DNA of 64,000 nt, from NCBI GenBank assembly GCA_035550975.1, contig DASZOC010000078.1, positions 1 through 64,000 of the forward strand, in the 5' to 3' direction. Positions 36,501-45,351 of the stretch are shown in pieces; position 1 is the first letter of the stretch, and each line of letters starts with the position of its first letter. The DNA is from DASZOC01 sp035550975 (GTDB lineage: Bacteria; Actinomycetota; CADDZG01; WHSQ01). A model generated the notes under the pieces. That model was not told the DNA's origin. It made no database searches and saw only the letters and a list, made by a program, of their open reading frames with translations. The position numbers and the translations under genes are program-made.

Positions 36501-37544
36501 TCAGCTCACTTCACCCAGATACTCGATCGCCTCGGCGAACGTCCGGACCGGGACGATCTCGATGTCCCGCGCGACCTGCTCGGCTTCCTCGGCATTGAGC
36601 AACGGCGCGAAGAAGATGTCTGCACCCTGAGCCTGGGCCCCCGCGACCTTCTGCTGGATGCCCCCGATCGGCCCAACCCCTCCGTCGCATTCGAGGGTGC
36701 CGGTCCCGGCGATCTCACGTCCGCCCGTCAGATCCTCCGGCGTGAGCTGGTCGTAGAGGGCCAGGGCCAGCATGAGCCCGGCCGACGGACCTGCGATCTG
36801 ACCGGTCTTGAACTCCACCTTCACACCCGGCGCGAACGAAAAATTGACGGTCTGCATGTGCGCCCCTATGTACGCCGGTGACCCGTCGAACGGGTTCCGC
36901 TCGACCTTCAGCCGGAACGAGCGTTCCGCGCCGTCCCTCAGCACCGTGATGCGGACGTGCTCCCCGGTCTGGTGGCGCCCGATCGCCGCGCCCACTTCGC
37001 ATGTCGTGGCGACGGGCTGCCCGTCGACCGCGACGATGACGTCATCCGGTTGAAGGACACCGTCCGCCGGCGAGCCCGTAAGGGTCGTGATGATCAGCGC
37101 GCCCTCGCCCTTGGGCCGGTCGAACCCGAGCTCGCTCAGCGCAACCTGTCGTGCGCTGTTCTGCGACTCGTCCATCTCCGCCTTCTGTTGTTCGCGCAGC
37201 TGCTCGAGAGTGCTCCCCCCGGTCACGTCGTCTTTCAGCACCACTGCCTGCTCGCCGTCGGCGGCCGCAACGACGAGCTCGAGGAGCGTGACATTAGTGT
37301 CGACCGACACCGTCGTCATGTACAGGCTGCCCTCGGACGAGTAGGTCTTGTGCTGCTCGATCTCGACGAGGTCTTCGGCGTCGCGGACGGGGCCGGGGAC
37401 GTAGAGATAGAAGATCGGGATCGGAACGAGCACCGCCGCGACCGCGAGCGCGACCACCAGGACGCTGGTGATGATCCACCGCCACACGGGCAGACCCTTG
37501 ACCGGTCGGACTCCCGGCGGAGCGGCTTCGAGTTCGTCTCTCAC
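36501..37544 (-). CDS. YlbL-like Lon-type PDZ protease
   Basis: A 347-residue membrane protease. One N-terminal helix (IITSVLVVALAVAAVLVPI) anchors it. A PDZ domain follows (GSPADGVLQPDDVIVAVDG), then a Lon-type S16 domain with catalytic Ser in AGPSAGLMLALALYD and Lys in GGIQQKVAGAQ. Such proteases (YlbL/SdrC-like) act outside or at the membrane face on envelope proteins. It precedes the sensor kinase gene on the same strand. Confidence 0.92.
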   Translation of the reverse strand: MRDELEAAPPGVRPVKGLPVWRWIITSVLVVALAVAAVLVPIPIFYLYVPGPVRDAEDLVEIEQHKTYSSEGSLYMTTVSVDTNVTLLELVVAAADGEQAVVLKDDVTGGSTLEQLREQQKAEMDESQNSARQVALSELGFDRPKGEGALIITTLTGSPADGVLQPDDVIVAVDGQPVATTCEVGAAIGRHQTGEHVRITVLRDGAERSFRLKVERNPFDGSPAYIGAHMQTVNFSFAPGVKVEFKTGQIAGPSAGLMLALALYDQLTPEDLTGGREIAGTGTLECDGGVGPIGGIQQKVAGAQAQGADIFFAPLLNAEEAEQVARDIEIVPVRTFAEAIEYLGEVS

Positions 37545-37590
37545 GCCGGAACCCTAGTGCGGAGAAGGTGCTACCGCGAGTCTCGTGCCA

Positions 37591-38076
37591 TCAGACGGGA
37601 AAGATCTCACCTTCGACGGAGCCGTCTTCGATCCAGAGCAGCCCCATCGACGGGAACGGCGCACGCCGCTTCCACGTGGGGCTTCCGGGATTGAACAGGA
37701 GCAACCCGTCGGCGTCCTCGTTCATCGGCATGTGCGAGTGGCCGAAGACGACGACCCGTGCGTCGGGGAAGCGCTCTCGCATCCGCTCGCGGCGACCCGT
37801 GGACGTCCCCGAGTCGTGGACCATCCCTATCCGGACGCCTCCCAGCTCGAGCGACGCGTCCTCCGTCGCTCCCCACTCCCGTACGTCCGCGGCATCGCAG
37901 TTGCCCATCACCACGGTCACGGGAGCCAGCGCCTTCATCTCGTCCAACAGCGCGGGGTCGACCACGTCGCCCGCGTGCAGGATGTGGTCGGCCGTCTCCA
38001 GGAACGGCCATGCGCTGAAGGGGACGGTGCGGGTCATGCCGCGCGTGTGCGTATCGGCGATGACGGCGACCTTCAC
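37591..38076 (-). CDS. YfcE/MJ0936-type metallophosphoesterase
   Basis: A 161-residue phosphodiesterase with the compact order IADTHTRG, HAGDVVD, VMGNCDA and VFGHSHMPM, giving the full di-metal site. Family members hydrolyse phosphodiesters of unknown physiological identity. It is 24 nt upstream of the position where the subtilase stop ends, on the same strand as its neighbours. Confidence 0.9.
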   Translation of the reverse strand: MKVAVIADTHTRGMTRTVPFSAWPFLETADHILHAGDVVDPALLDEMKALAPVTVVMGNCDAADVREWGATEDASLELGGVRIGMVHDSGTSTGRRERMRERFPDARVVVFGHSHMPMNEDADGLLLFNPGSPTWKRRAPFPSMGLLWIEDGSVEGEIFPV

Positions 38077-38100
38077 GGCCGCGATGTCAAGTGGCGGCTC

Positions 38101-39717
38101 CTAGACCGGTGGGATGAGATGCGGGCAGACCGGCTCGAGGGCCGAGCGGATCGGATACGCCGGGTCGGCTCCGGGAAGCTCCGTCTTGTCCTCGACGTAG
38201 TAGCCGTGCTTCCAGAAGCCCCACAGGTGCTGGCGGCAGTACGAGTCGACGATCATCCACTCGTGCTCACCGTCGGGACGATCGAGCGTCTTGGCTCGCC
38301 CCTCCAGCGGAGCCATGATGCGGTCGAACTCCTTCAGCCAGTCTTTCGTGCGTCCGGTCTCGCGCCCGAAGTAGCTGCCGTGTCCTTCGTTCAAGAACTC
38401 GTCCTCGCCTACTTTCGGGACGGTGCCGTATCCCGCCGGCGTCATGCCGGCCGGAGTGTGGAGCGCGCCGTGGAACAGGCGTTCGCGCAGCTCCGTTGCC
38501 GTCAGGCGCCCGTCGCCCAGCTCGCAATCGGCGCGAGCGCGTCCGCAGCGAAAACCACGTCCCGTCGCGATCACGCCGCTCGTTTGGGTCCGGCTGACGC
38601 CGCGGAGGTCGCGGCGGGCGAGATAGAGAGCGCGGGAATAGGTGCCGGCGACCTGAGGCGTCGCGTTCGACGTCCCTCCGAACCCGAACCTGCCCGTGCC
38701 GCTGACCGAATCGGCACCGTACGACGTGGGGTAGTTGCTGCCGATCCCGGCGATGTCTGCAGGTTTCCCGTGACCGGAGTAAGAGGCGTGGTACGCGAGC
38801 TTGTCGGCCTGGTCGCCGAGATAACCCTTGCGGTAGTAGTAATTGTCCTCCCCGGGGCTGACTGCACCGACGGTGACGATCCAGTCCGGGCCCTCCTGCG
38901 ACGAGAAGCTCGTCGTGTTCGGCGCCACGAACGCGCCGTCCTGCCCGTTGCCCGCGGAGAAGAAGATCGTCTGGCCGCGTTCGCTCGCCCGACGTTGAGC
39001 CTTCACGTTCGAGCCCGAGTACAGCCGGTCGCGCGCCGCGAGGCTGAACCCGTAGGAGTTCGTGATGACGTCGATCCACGGTTGCGCCATCGCCCACTCG
39101 ATCGCTGCTTCGCCATCGGCTTTGCCGGCGATGTTGATGAAGACCAGCAGACACTCGGGGCACGTGCCGTGGAGGTTGCCGACCGACGAGCTGGCGGTTC
39201 CCTGCCCGTGGTCGTCGCTTGCTCCGAGGATCTTGTTGCCGCCGAAGTCGACTGCCCCGATCACCTTCGTCCCCGGCAACCAGTAATAGTTCACCTTCTC
39301 CGACGTGCTCTGCTTGACCTTGTCCCACTTCGGTTTCTCCGTAGCCGCGATCGCAGCCAGCGGCGCATCCGGGTTCTTCTCCTCGAGCTTCACGTCGAGC
39401 TTCTCGTAGGAGGCCAACGCACCGCGCGACGGGAATCCCGGGAGCCATTCGTCGGGTGGGGACGTCAGCGGAAGGTCGTTGCTGCCGTCTTTGTCCAGCT
39501 GCTGCGGCATCCGCGACGCGAGGAAGTCCCAGTGGTAGGGCACGAAGTTGAAGTCGATCACCGCGACGACGGTGGCGTCACCCGGCCCCTTCGGGTTGTA
39601 GATCCGAAGCCCCTCTCCGATCTCGACCGGCGCAGGACGACGCGCGGCGGACAGCGCCGTCGGCGCGCCAGCGCACAGCAGCGCGGCGGCTAGGAACCAG
39701 ACGACGGCGCGTCGCAC
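38101..39717 (-). CDS. Secreted subtilisin-like serine protease
   Basis: A 538-residue S8 peptidase. A signal peptide (VVWFLAAALLCAGAPTALS) precedes the domain. The catalytic triad is visible: Asp in VVAVIDFNF, His in DDHGQGTASSSVGN and Ser in GFGGTSNATPQVAGT. The oxyanion Asn is in FFSAGNGQDG. A long insertion with Lys/Glu/Asp separates Asp and His. No recognisable inhibitor propeptide is present. GTG 39717 has AAAGGA upstream. It is 43 nt downstream of the MoeB-like gene, possibly in the same transcript, with no evident functional link. Confidence 0.9.
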   Translation of the reverse strand: MRRAVVWFLAAALLCAGAPTALSAARRPAPVEIGEGLRIYNPKGPGDATVVAVIDFNFVPYHWDFLASRMPQQLDKDGSNDLPLTSPPDEWLPGFPSRGALASYEKLDVKLEEKNPDAPLAAIAATEKPKWDKVKQSTSEKVNYYWLPGTKVIGAVDFGGNKILGASDDHGQGTASSSVGNLHGTCPECLLVFINIAGKADGEAAIEWAMAQPWIDVITNSYGFSLAARDRLYSGSNVKAQRRASERGQTIFFSAGNGQDGAFVAPNTTSFSSQEGPDWIVTVGAVSPGEDNYYYRKGYLGDQADKLAYHASYSGHGKPADIAGIGSNYPTSYGADSVSGTGRFGFGGTSNATPQVAGTYSRALYLARRDLRGVSRTQTSGVIATGRGFRCGRARADCELGDGRLTATELRERLFHGALHTPAGMTPAGYGTVPKVGEDEFLNEGHGSYFGRETGRTKDWLKEFDRIMAPLEGRAKTLDRPDGEHEWMIVDSYCRQHLWGFWKHGYYVEDKTELPGADPAYPIRSALEPVCPHLIPPV

Positions 39718-39760
39718 CCCAGGAGTCCTTTCGGCGAGTGATGTCCCCTGTGGGTTCGCC

Positions 39761-40918
39761 TTAGACGCCGGGCGTTCCTGCCCCCTCGAGCGGCCGGGCG
39801 ACCTCGGCGGGTTCCCCGCATGTCGGACAGCCGGGGTCGCGTCGCACCTTGACCTCGCCGAAGCGCGTCGATTGCGCGTCGAACGTGAGCAGCCGTCCCA
39901 CCAGGGGCTGGCCGTAGCCGACGATCAGCTTCAACGTCTCGTTCGCTTGGAGACACCCGACGATTCCCGGGAGCACGCCCAGGACCCCTGCCTCGCTTCA
40001 GGTGGGCGCCAGCTCCGGTGGGGGGGCCTCGGGATACAGGCAGCGGTAGCAGGGCCCCTCGTAAGGAACGAACGTCGACGCCATGCCCTCGAAACGGAAG
40101 ATCGACCCGTGGATGACGGGCTTACGCAGGGCGACCGCGGCGTCGTTGACGGTATAGCGCGTCTCGAAGTTGTCGCAGCCGTCGACGATGACGTCGTAAC
40201 CGGCCAGCAGCTCGCGCGCGTTCGTTGCGTCGATACGGAAGCCGTGGGTGACGACCTTCACGTCCGGGTTGAGCTTCCGGATCGCGTCGGCGGCGGACTC
40301 TGCCTTCAGCACGCCCACGCTCTCGGTGTCATGGATGACCTGCCGCTGCAGGTTGCTTTCCTCCACGACGTCCGAGTCCACGATGCCGATCGTGCCTACC
40401 CCCGCGGCCGCCAGGTACAGCAACGCAGGCGAGCCGAGTCCGCCCGCGCCGATGCAGAGCACCTTGGAGTCGAGGAGCTCGACCTGACCCGCCTCTCCTA
40501 CTTCCGGCAGCAACAGATGGCGCGAGTAGCGGTCCTTCTGATCCGGTCCCAGCACGCGCGGCATGTCGAACTCGAAACCGAGGTCTTTCCAGCGAGTGAA
40601 GCCACCATCCATGGACGACACGTTCGAATAACCGAGCTCTTCGAGGGTTCGGGTCGCGAAGACGCTGCGCACACCTCCGGCGCAATACACGACGACCTCG
40701 GCATCCTTGTCGGGCAAGACGTCTTCGACGCGGCTCTCGAAATGCGCGCGCGATAGGTGCCGCGCGCCCGGTATCGCTCCGTGCGCGACCTCGTCGGGCT
40801 CCCGAACGTCGAGGATCTCGAAACGCTCGCCTTGCTCGCGCCGGCGCCGGACCTCCTCGGCGGTGGTACGAGGGATCTCCTCGCGGAGCCGGTGGAGGAC
40901 GTCCCGGAAGTTAGCCAT
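39761..40918 (-). CDS. moeB: Rhodanese-MoeB/ThiF fusion with in-frame TGA, candidate selenoprotein
   Basis: A 385-codon E1-like adenylyltransferase that activates MoaD/ThiS-type sulfur carriers. Residues 10-115 form a rhodanese domain with active Cys79 (VVVYCAGGVRS). Residues 125-385 form the MoeB/ThiF domain (DRYSRHLLLPEVGEAGQ, IGAGGLGSPALLYLAAAGV), with catalytic Asp in DGCDN and zinc ligands C290-x2-C293 and C364-x2-C367. Codon 307 (39998-40000) is TGA and the frame continues as SEAGVLGVLPGIVG. In relatives this spot reads P-S/T-C-x-E-A-G, so TGA replaces the crossover-loop cysteine (equivalent to E. coli ThiF C184). A hairpin fitting a bacterial SECIS follows. Best reading: Sec307. Pseudogenisation is possible but less likely because the tail is intact. 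SD AAGGTAG precedes the ATG. Confidence 0.85.
39965..39984 (-). promoter_or_regulatory. Candidate bacterial SECIS element in moeB
   Basis: Thirteen nt after the TGA, UCCUGGG (39984-39978) pairs with CCCGGGA (39971-39965), a 7-bp stem with one U-G pair, closing the loop CGUGCU. The TGA-to-loop distance is 20 nt and a G is the second loop base, both within the published bacterial SECIS pattern as I recall it. It needs SelB and tRNA-Sec, which are not in the window. Confidence 0.65.
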
Positions 40919-40949
40919 CTATCTACCTTACTATAGGTGCAAAAGGGCC

Positions 40950-41210
40950 TCAGGACGCCAGCGCGGCCCGGACCTGGGCGATGGACGGGTTCACGAGGAG
41001 GTCGCCGGCCACCTCCAGCGTCGGAACGGTGCGGTAGCCGCCGGTCTTCGCCTCGATCTTCGGCGCGTGCTGGGGGTACTCGTCGAGGTCGATGACGCGG
41101 TAGGCGATGCCCGCCTCGTCGAGCTGCCGGAGCAAACGCTTACAGTGCCCGCACCAGGTCGTGGAGTAGACGGTGATCGGGTCGGAAGCCGCAGCGGGGT
41201 CGTGGATCAT
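40950..41210 (-). CDS. Mycoredoxin/glutaredoxin-like protein
   Basis: An 86-residue thioredoxin-fold oxidoreductase with the active site C20-G-H-C23 (TTWCGHCKRL) and cis-Pro region YRTVPTLEVAGDLLVNP. This resembles mycoredoxin-1, which reduces mycothiol mixed disulfides. ATG 41210 has AAAGGA upstream. It precedes the MoeB-like gene by 31 nt on the same strand, so the two are probably co-transcribed. It may supply reducing equivalents to that enzyme, as a hypothesis only. Confidence 0.9.
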   Translation of the reverse strand: MIHDPAAASDPITVYSTTWCGHCKRLLRQLDEAGIAYRVIDLDEYPQHAPKIEAKTGGYRTVPTLEVAGDLLVNPSIAQVRAALAS

Positions 41211-41275
41211 GGTGGATCCTTTCCCGGAACCGGCGCCGTTGACGCAGGATACGAGTAGGCGAGCGAGGTGCCGCT

Positions 41276-42328
41276 ATGAGAGCAGTCGTCTTCACCGGCA
41301 ACGGCGTGACGGTCGACGATGTTCCCGAGCCCCAGATAGAAGAGACGACCGACGCCATCGTCGCAGTCAAGAAGACCGCGATCTGCGCATCCGACCTTCA
41401 TCTGTTGAACGGCAAGACGCCCGGGATGCGTGAGGGTGGCGTGATCGGGCACGAATTCGTCGGTCATGTCGTTCGCCTCGGCAAGGACGTGAGCAGGCAT
41501 CACGAGGACACGCGGGTGCTTGGCTCGTTCCTCATCGCGTGCGGCGAATGTACGTCATGCCTTGCCCGCCGCTTCAACCACTGCAAGAACCGGCGCGCGC
41601 TGGGGTTGGGAACGTTGACGGGCGACCTCGACGGCGCACAGGCGGAGCTCGTGCGGGTTCCACAAGCCGATCTCAACCTGCGCACGCTCTCCGGTGGCCT
41701 CGCCGGGCTGACGGAGGAAGAGGCTCTGTTCGGCGGAGACGTCCTCGCGACGGGTTTCTATGCAGCCTCTCTGGCCGGCATCGAGCGGGACGAGACGGTG
41801 GTCGTGATCGGGGCGGGACCGGTGGGCATGTTCTGCGCGGCCGCGGCTCGTCGTTACAACCCGGCCCGGGTATTGATCGTCGACACGGATCCGAAGCGGG
41901 CGCAGTTCGCTAGCGACAAGCTCGGACTGGAAGCCCTCGATGTCTCGTCGTCCGACGCCGAGGCCGCGATCGGTGACGCCACCGGCGGCGAGATGGCCGA
42001 TGTCGCGATAGAAGCGGTCGGTTCCATCGAGGCCTTGAAATCCGCGATGAAGTGCGTCCGCGACGGGGGGCGCGTCGCCGTCGTCGGCGTCTACGGCACC
42101 GAGCGCTACGACCTACCGATGGGCCGCGTCTGGATCCGGGGCCTCGATCTTCGCTTCGCCGGGATGGCGAACGTCCAGGGGCACTGGGACGATGCGCTGC
42201 TGGCGGTAGCGAAGGGAGACCTCGACCCCACCGCGGTCATCACCCACAGGCTCGCGCTGGACGACGCCGAGAAGGGTTACGAGCTGTTCGCGTCGCGCGA
42301 GGCGACGAAAGTGGTCCTGACCCCGTAA
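41276..42328 (+). CDS. Zinc-type alcohol dehydrogenase family protein
   Basis: A 350-residue medium-chain dehydrogenase. Catalytic zinc residues are in KKTAICASDLHLLNG and VIGHEFVGHV, and a structural zinc-like set is in CGECTSCLARRFNHC. The NAD(P)-binding motif is VVIGAGPVGMFCAAAA. The N-terminus MRAVVFTGNGVTVDDVPEPQ is typical. The substrate is unknown. It is divergent from the mycoredoxin gene with 65 nt between starts. Confidence 0.92.
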   Translation: MRAVVFTGNGVTVDDVPEPQIEETTDAIVAVKKTAICASDLHLLNGKTPGMREGGVIGHEFVGHVVRLGKDVSRHHEDTRVLGSFLIACGECTSCLARRFNHCKNRRALGLGTLTGDLDGAQAELVRVPQADLNLRTLSGGLAGLTEEEALFGGDVLATGFYAASLAGIERDETVVVIGAGPVGMFCAAAARRYNPARVLIVDTDPKRAQFASDKLGLEALDVSSSDAEAAIGDATGGEMADVAIEAVGSIEALKSAMKCVRDGGRVAVVGVYGTERYDLPMGRVWIRGLDLRFAGMANVQGHWDDALLAVAKGDLDPTAVITHRLALDDAEKGYELFASREATKVVLTP

Positions 42329-42332
42329 ACGA

Positions 42333-42620
42333 CTACGCGGACTGCGCGCCGGCCGCCGGTTGGTTCGCGCGGGCCGCGATGATGTCGTCCGCCGAGCGCG
42401 CACACCCGGGACAGAACTTCGACTCGGGAGGCACATCGGCATTGCAGAACGGGCACGGCCCCTCGACGGGTTCGGCCTTGTAGCCCTCTTTCAGCCCCGT
42501 CTTGAACTCCTTACCCGCTTGTCCCATCGAGCGCGCGAGCTTCGGCAGCCGCGAGGCGCCGAACATCAGCAACAGCACTAACAGGACCAACAGGATCTCG
42601 ACCGGTCCGATCTGGCTCAT
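42333..42620 (-). CDS. TatA/E-like protein with C-terminal zinc ribbon
   Basis: A 95-residue protein. Residues 1-46 are a standard TatA: an N-terminal helix (GPVEILLVLLVLLLMF), the FG-hinge GASRLPKLARSMGQAG and an amphipathic helix. TatA forms the twin-arginine protein-conducting assembly in the membrane. Residues 56-73 add a zinc-ribbon-like C56-x2-C59-x10-C70-x2-C73 (CPFCN, CPGCA), an unusual attachment for TatA. It overlaps the LLM gene by 4 nt (ATGA). The ribbon could regulate or recruit partners. Confidence 0.88.
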   Translation of the reverse strand: MSQIGPVEILLVLLVLLLMFGASRLPKLARSMGQAGKEFKTGLKEGYKAEPVEGPCPFCNADVPPESKFCPGCARSADDIIAARANQPAAGAQSA

Positions 42621-43645
42621 CCGAATACCTCCGTTCTGAATGCACCGGCCACCTCGGTGCCGACCAGCTCGATGTCCTCGAGATCGGCGATCTGGAACGG
42701 CAGGGCTCCGAGCGACACGATCACCTCTTCTACCCCGAGGTCGACGAGCTCTCCGATCCGGTCGACCACCTCACCGACGGTGCCGGCGACGCGGTCTCTC
42801 CGGAACGCGTCCCAGGATACTTCCGCCTCCTGGTTAGTCCCTTGCAATACCCCCGCAGGCGTCCTGTCCGCCAGCCTCGTGAAACGGCGGAGGGCGTCGG
42901 GATCGTCGGAACCCGCGAGGAGGTAGACGCCGACGGACCGGCGGAGCGTCGCCGGATCGCGGTCGTTCGCCTCGCACGCACGATCTGCCGCCGCACAGCG
43001 ATCACGGTAGGTCGCGAGCGAACCCAGCCACGACCAGTTCCATCCGTCGGCGACCTTCGCGACCGTGTCCAGCAGCAAGTCCCCCTTGCCGCCGATCCAG
43101 ATCGGGGGCCGCGGCCGTTGCACCGGACGGGGCCGGCAGAGCGCTCCATCGAGCTTGTAGAACTCGCCGTCGAACTCGAGAACCTCGCCTTCCAGCAGCC
43201 GGGCCACGATCGCCGCTGCTTCACCGAGCCGCTTGATGCGACGGGCGGGACGGTCGAAGGGGATACCTGCCGCTTCGTACTCGGGCTCGTACCATCCCGC
43301 GCCCAGGCCGATGTCGAGCCGGGCGCCGCACAGCAGATCCAGCGTCGCAGCCATCTTCGCGAGGATTGCGGGATTCCGGAAGTCGTTGCACAACGTCAGA
43401 GATCCCACCCTGACTCTTTCGGTCACGGCGGCGACCGCGGTCATCGTGGTCCAGCACTCGAACGACCCTTCCGCTTCGTCGCGGCCCCCGTACTTGCCCC
43501 AGTCGAGGAAGAGGTGGTCGGAGACCCACACCGAGTCGAACCCCGTCGATTCGGCGGTTGTCGCAGCTGCACGTATGGCGTCCCACGAAGCGGGTCGACC
43601 CGCGAAGCTCGTGTCGTAGTGGGGCAGTGCAAACCCGAAGCGCAT
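42617..43645 (-). CDS. LLM-class F420-dependent oxidoreductase
   Basis: A 342-residue luciferase-like monooxygenase-fold flavin/F420 enzyme. The N-terminal MRFGFALPHYDTSFAG, the VSDHLFLDWGKYGGRDEAEG stretch and the later DIGLGAGWYEPEYEAAG are characteristic of the actinobacterial F420 group. The substrate cannot be predicted. It overlaps the tatA-like gene. Confidence 0.88.
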   Translation of the reverse strand: MRFGFALPHYDTSFAGRPASWDAIRAAATTAESTGFDSVWVSDHLFLDWGKYGGRDEAEGSFECWTTMTAVAAVTERVRVGSLTLCNDFRNPAILAKMAATLDLLCGARLDIGLGAGWYEPEYEAAGIPFDRPARRIKRLGEAAAIVARLLEGEVLEFDGEFYKLDGALCRPRPVQRPRPPIWIGGKGDLLLDTVAKVADGWNWSWLGSLATYRDRCAAADRACEANDRDPATLRRSVGVYLLAGSDDPDALRRFTRLADRTPAGVLQGTNQEAEVSWDAFRRDRVAGTVGEVVDRIGELVDLGVEEVIVSLGALPFQIADLEDIELVGTEVAGAFRTEVFG

Positions 43646-43683
43646 GTGGGTCCATCCTAGGCCCGTACTAGACTGCCCAGACG

Positions 43684-44148
43684 ATGAAAGTCTCGGACCT
43701 CATGACGCAGGCCGCGGTGACCGATGCCCCCGACGACACGTTGGCGGAAGCTGCCTCGAAGATGCGCCAGCAGCAGACCGGCTCGCTCCTCATCATGGAG
43801 GGCGACTCTCTCGCCGGCATCGTCACCGAACGCGACCTCCTGAAGGTCGTAGGCGAGGGCAAGGACCCGAAAAACGTGAGCCTTCGCGACGTGATGACGA
43901 CCGATCCGGTGACGGTCGACCCCGACTCGAGCATCCAGGACGCGGCCCGCATCATGTTCGACAAGTGGTTCCGCCACCTGCCGGTCACCACGGCAGACAA
44001 CAAGGTGGTGGGGATCATCTCGTTGAGAGACCTGTTGAGCCTGGTCGCGCAGGGGATGGAGGAGCCGGCGCAGCTAACGACGCTGACCGGACACCAGCTG
44101 GTGCGCGACCGCCGGCTCGAACGCGTCGAAGCAGGAGACCTCGACTAG
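43684..44148 (+). CDS. Two-CBS-domain protein
   Basis: A 154-residue protein composed of paired CBS domains: first MKVSDLMTQAAVTDAPDDTL to GIVTERDLLKVV, second SLRDVMTTDPVTVDPDSS to GIISLRDLLSLV. CBS pairs bind adenine nucleotides and act as energy sensors. It stands alone between the LLM and acyl-CoA dehydrogenase genes. Target unknown. Confidence 0.92.
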   Translation: MKVSDLMTQAAVTDAPDDTLAEAASKMRQQQTGSLLIMEGDSLAGIVTERDLLKVVGEGKDPKNVSLRDVMTTDPVTVDPDSSIQDAARIMFDKWFRHLPVTTADNKVVGIISLRDLLSLVAQGMEEPAQLTTLTGHQLVRDRRLERVEAGDLD

Positions 44149-44168
44149 CAGCTTTTCTCGGTTCGGCG

Positions 44169-45341
44169 CTAGATCTTGTGACGCTCGAGGAGCCGGCGCG
44201 CGATGACCGTCTTCTGGATCTCAGACGTCCCCTCGCCGATCAGCAGGAACGGTGCATCGCGGTAGAGGCGCTCGATCGTGAACTCCTTCGAGTACCCGTA
44301 ACCACCGTGAACGCGCAACGCCTTCGTGACGATCTCGTGGCATGCCTCGGACGCGAACAGCTTTGCCATCGCGGCTTCGAGATCGCTGCGCTCGCCCGCA
44401 GACTTCTTCTCTGCTGCATTGAACAGCATCAGGCGCGCTGCCTCTAGCTGCGTAGCCATCTCGGCGAGGTGGATCTGGACGGCCTGGTGGCCGCTGATCG
44501 GTTTGCCGAAAGCTTTCCGTTCCTGGCTGTAGCGGATCGCTTCCTCGAAGGCGCGCGTCGAGAGGCCGACGGCCCGAGCGGCGACGTTCACGCGCCCCAC
44601 CTCGATGCCGTCGAGGACCTGCCGGAAGCCCTGGCCTTCTTCGGTCCCCAGCAGGTTCGTCGTCGGTAGGCGGTAATCGGAGAACGTCATCTCGGTCGTC
44701 TCGACGCCCTTGTAACCCATCTTCTCGATGTTCTTACCGACGTCGAGGCCAGGAGCGGGCTGAGCGACCCCCCCTTCCTTCTCGACGATCAGCATGCTCA
44801 TGCCCTTGTGCGGCGGGTCCGTCTCGGGATCCGTCTTCACGAGTGTCATCACGAGTGACGAACGCAGCCCGTTCGTGAGCCACATCTTCGAGCCGTTCAC
44901 GACGTAGTCGTCGCCGTCGCGGATCGCCTTCGTCCGGATCGCCTGCACGTCCGATCCCGCCTCGGGCTCGGACATCGCGAGCGCGGCGCGCCATTCACCG
45001 GTCGCCATCCGCGGCAGGTAGCGCTGCTTCTGCTCGTCCGTGCCGAACTTGTTGATCAGGTAGCAGCCCATGAAGTGGGTGTTCAGCACGCCCGACAGGC
45101 TCATCCACCCGCGTGCGAGCTCGACCACGACCAGCGCGTAGGTCGTCAACGACTCGCCGATGCCGTCGTATTCCTCGGGCACGGTCAGACCGAACAGGCC
45201 GACCTCTTTCATCTTCTCGACGATCGCCTCGGGATATTCGTCCGAGTGCTCCATCTCGTCCGCGACAGGGATCACCTCGCTCTCGACGAGGTCGCGTACG
45301 GTCTCGACGATCGCCTTCTGCGTATCGGTTAGCTGCAACAT
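44169..45341 (-). CDS. Acyl-CoA dehydrogenase
   Basis: A 390-residue FAD-dependent acyl-CoA dehydrogenase. Recognisable parts are GLFGLTVPEEYDGIGES, the flavin-binding AMSEPEAGSDVQAIRTKA, and the C-terminal RVHGGYGYSKEFTIERLYRD with IGEGTSEIQK, which carries the catalytic-base region. It starts 11 nt after the CoA lyase stop, forming an apparent operon with it; together they may process an alpha- or beta-hydroxyacyl-CoA. Chain length specificity is not predicted. Confidence 0.93.
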   Translation of the reverse strand: MLQLTDTQKAIVETVRDLVESEVIPVADEMEHSDEYPEAIVEKMKEVGLFGLTVPEEYDGIGESLTTYALVVVELARGWMSLSGVLNTHFMGCYLINKFGTDEQKQRYLPRMATGEWRAALAMSEPEAGSDVQAIRTKAIRDGDDYVVNGSKMWLTNGLRSSLVMTLVKTDPETDPPHKGMSMLIVEKEGGVAQPAPGLDVGKNIEKMGYKGVETTEMTFSDYRLPTTNLLGTEEGQGFRQVLDGIEVGRVNVAARAVGLSTRAFEEAIRYSQERKAFGKPISGHQAVQIHLAEMATQLEAARLMLFNAAEKKSAGERSDLEAAMAKLFASEACHEIVTKALRVHGGYGYSKEFTIERLYRDAPFLLIGEGTSEIQKTVIARRLLERHKI

Positions 45342-45351
45342 CAGACGAGCA

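Noticed and set aside
37585..39693. Long open frame on the plus strand opposite the subtilase
   Set aside because: It is antisense to a protease with a complete catalytic triad, and its translation is Arg/Ala-rich without any recognisable domain, a typical shadow of a GC-rich gene.
39998..40000. MoeB gene read as a truncated pseudogene
   Set aside because: The frame after the TGA continues without any other defect, keeps zinc CxxC and family residues, and the TGA falls on a cysteine position with a suitable hairpin. Selenocysteine explains it better, though not proven.
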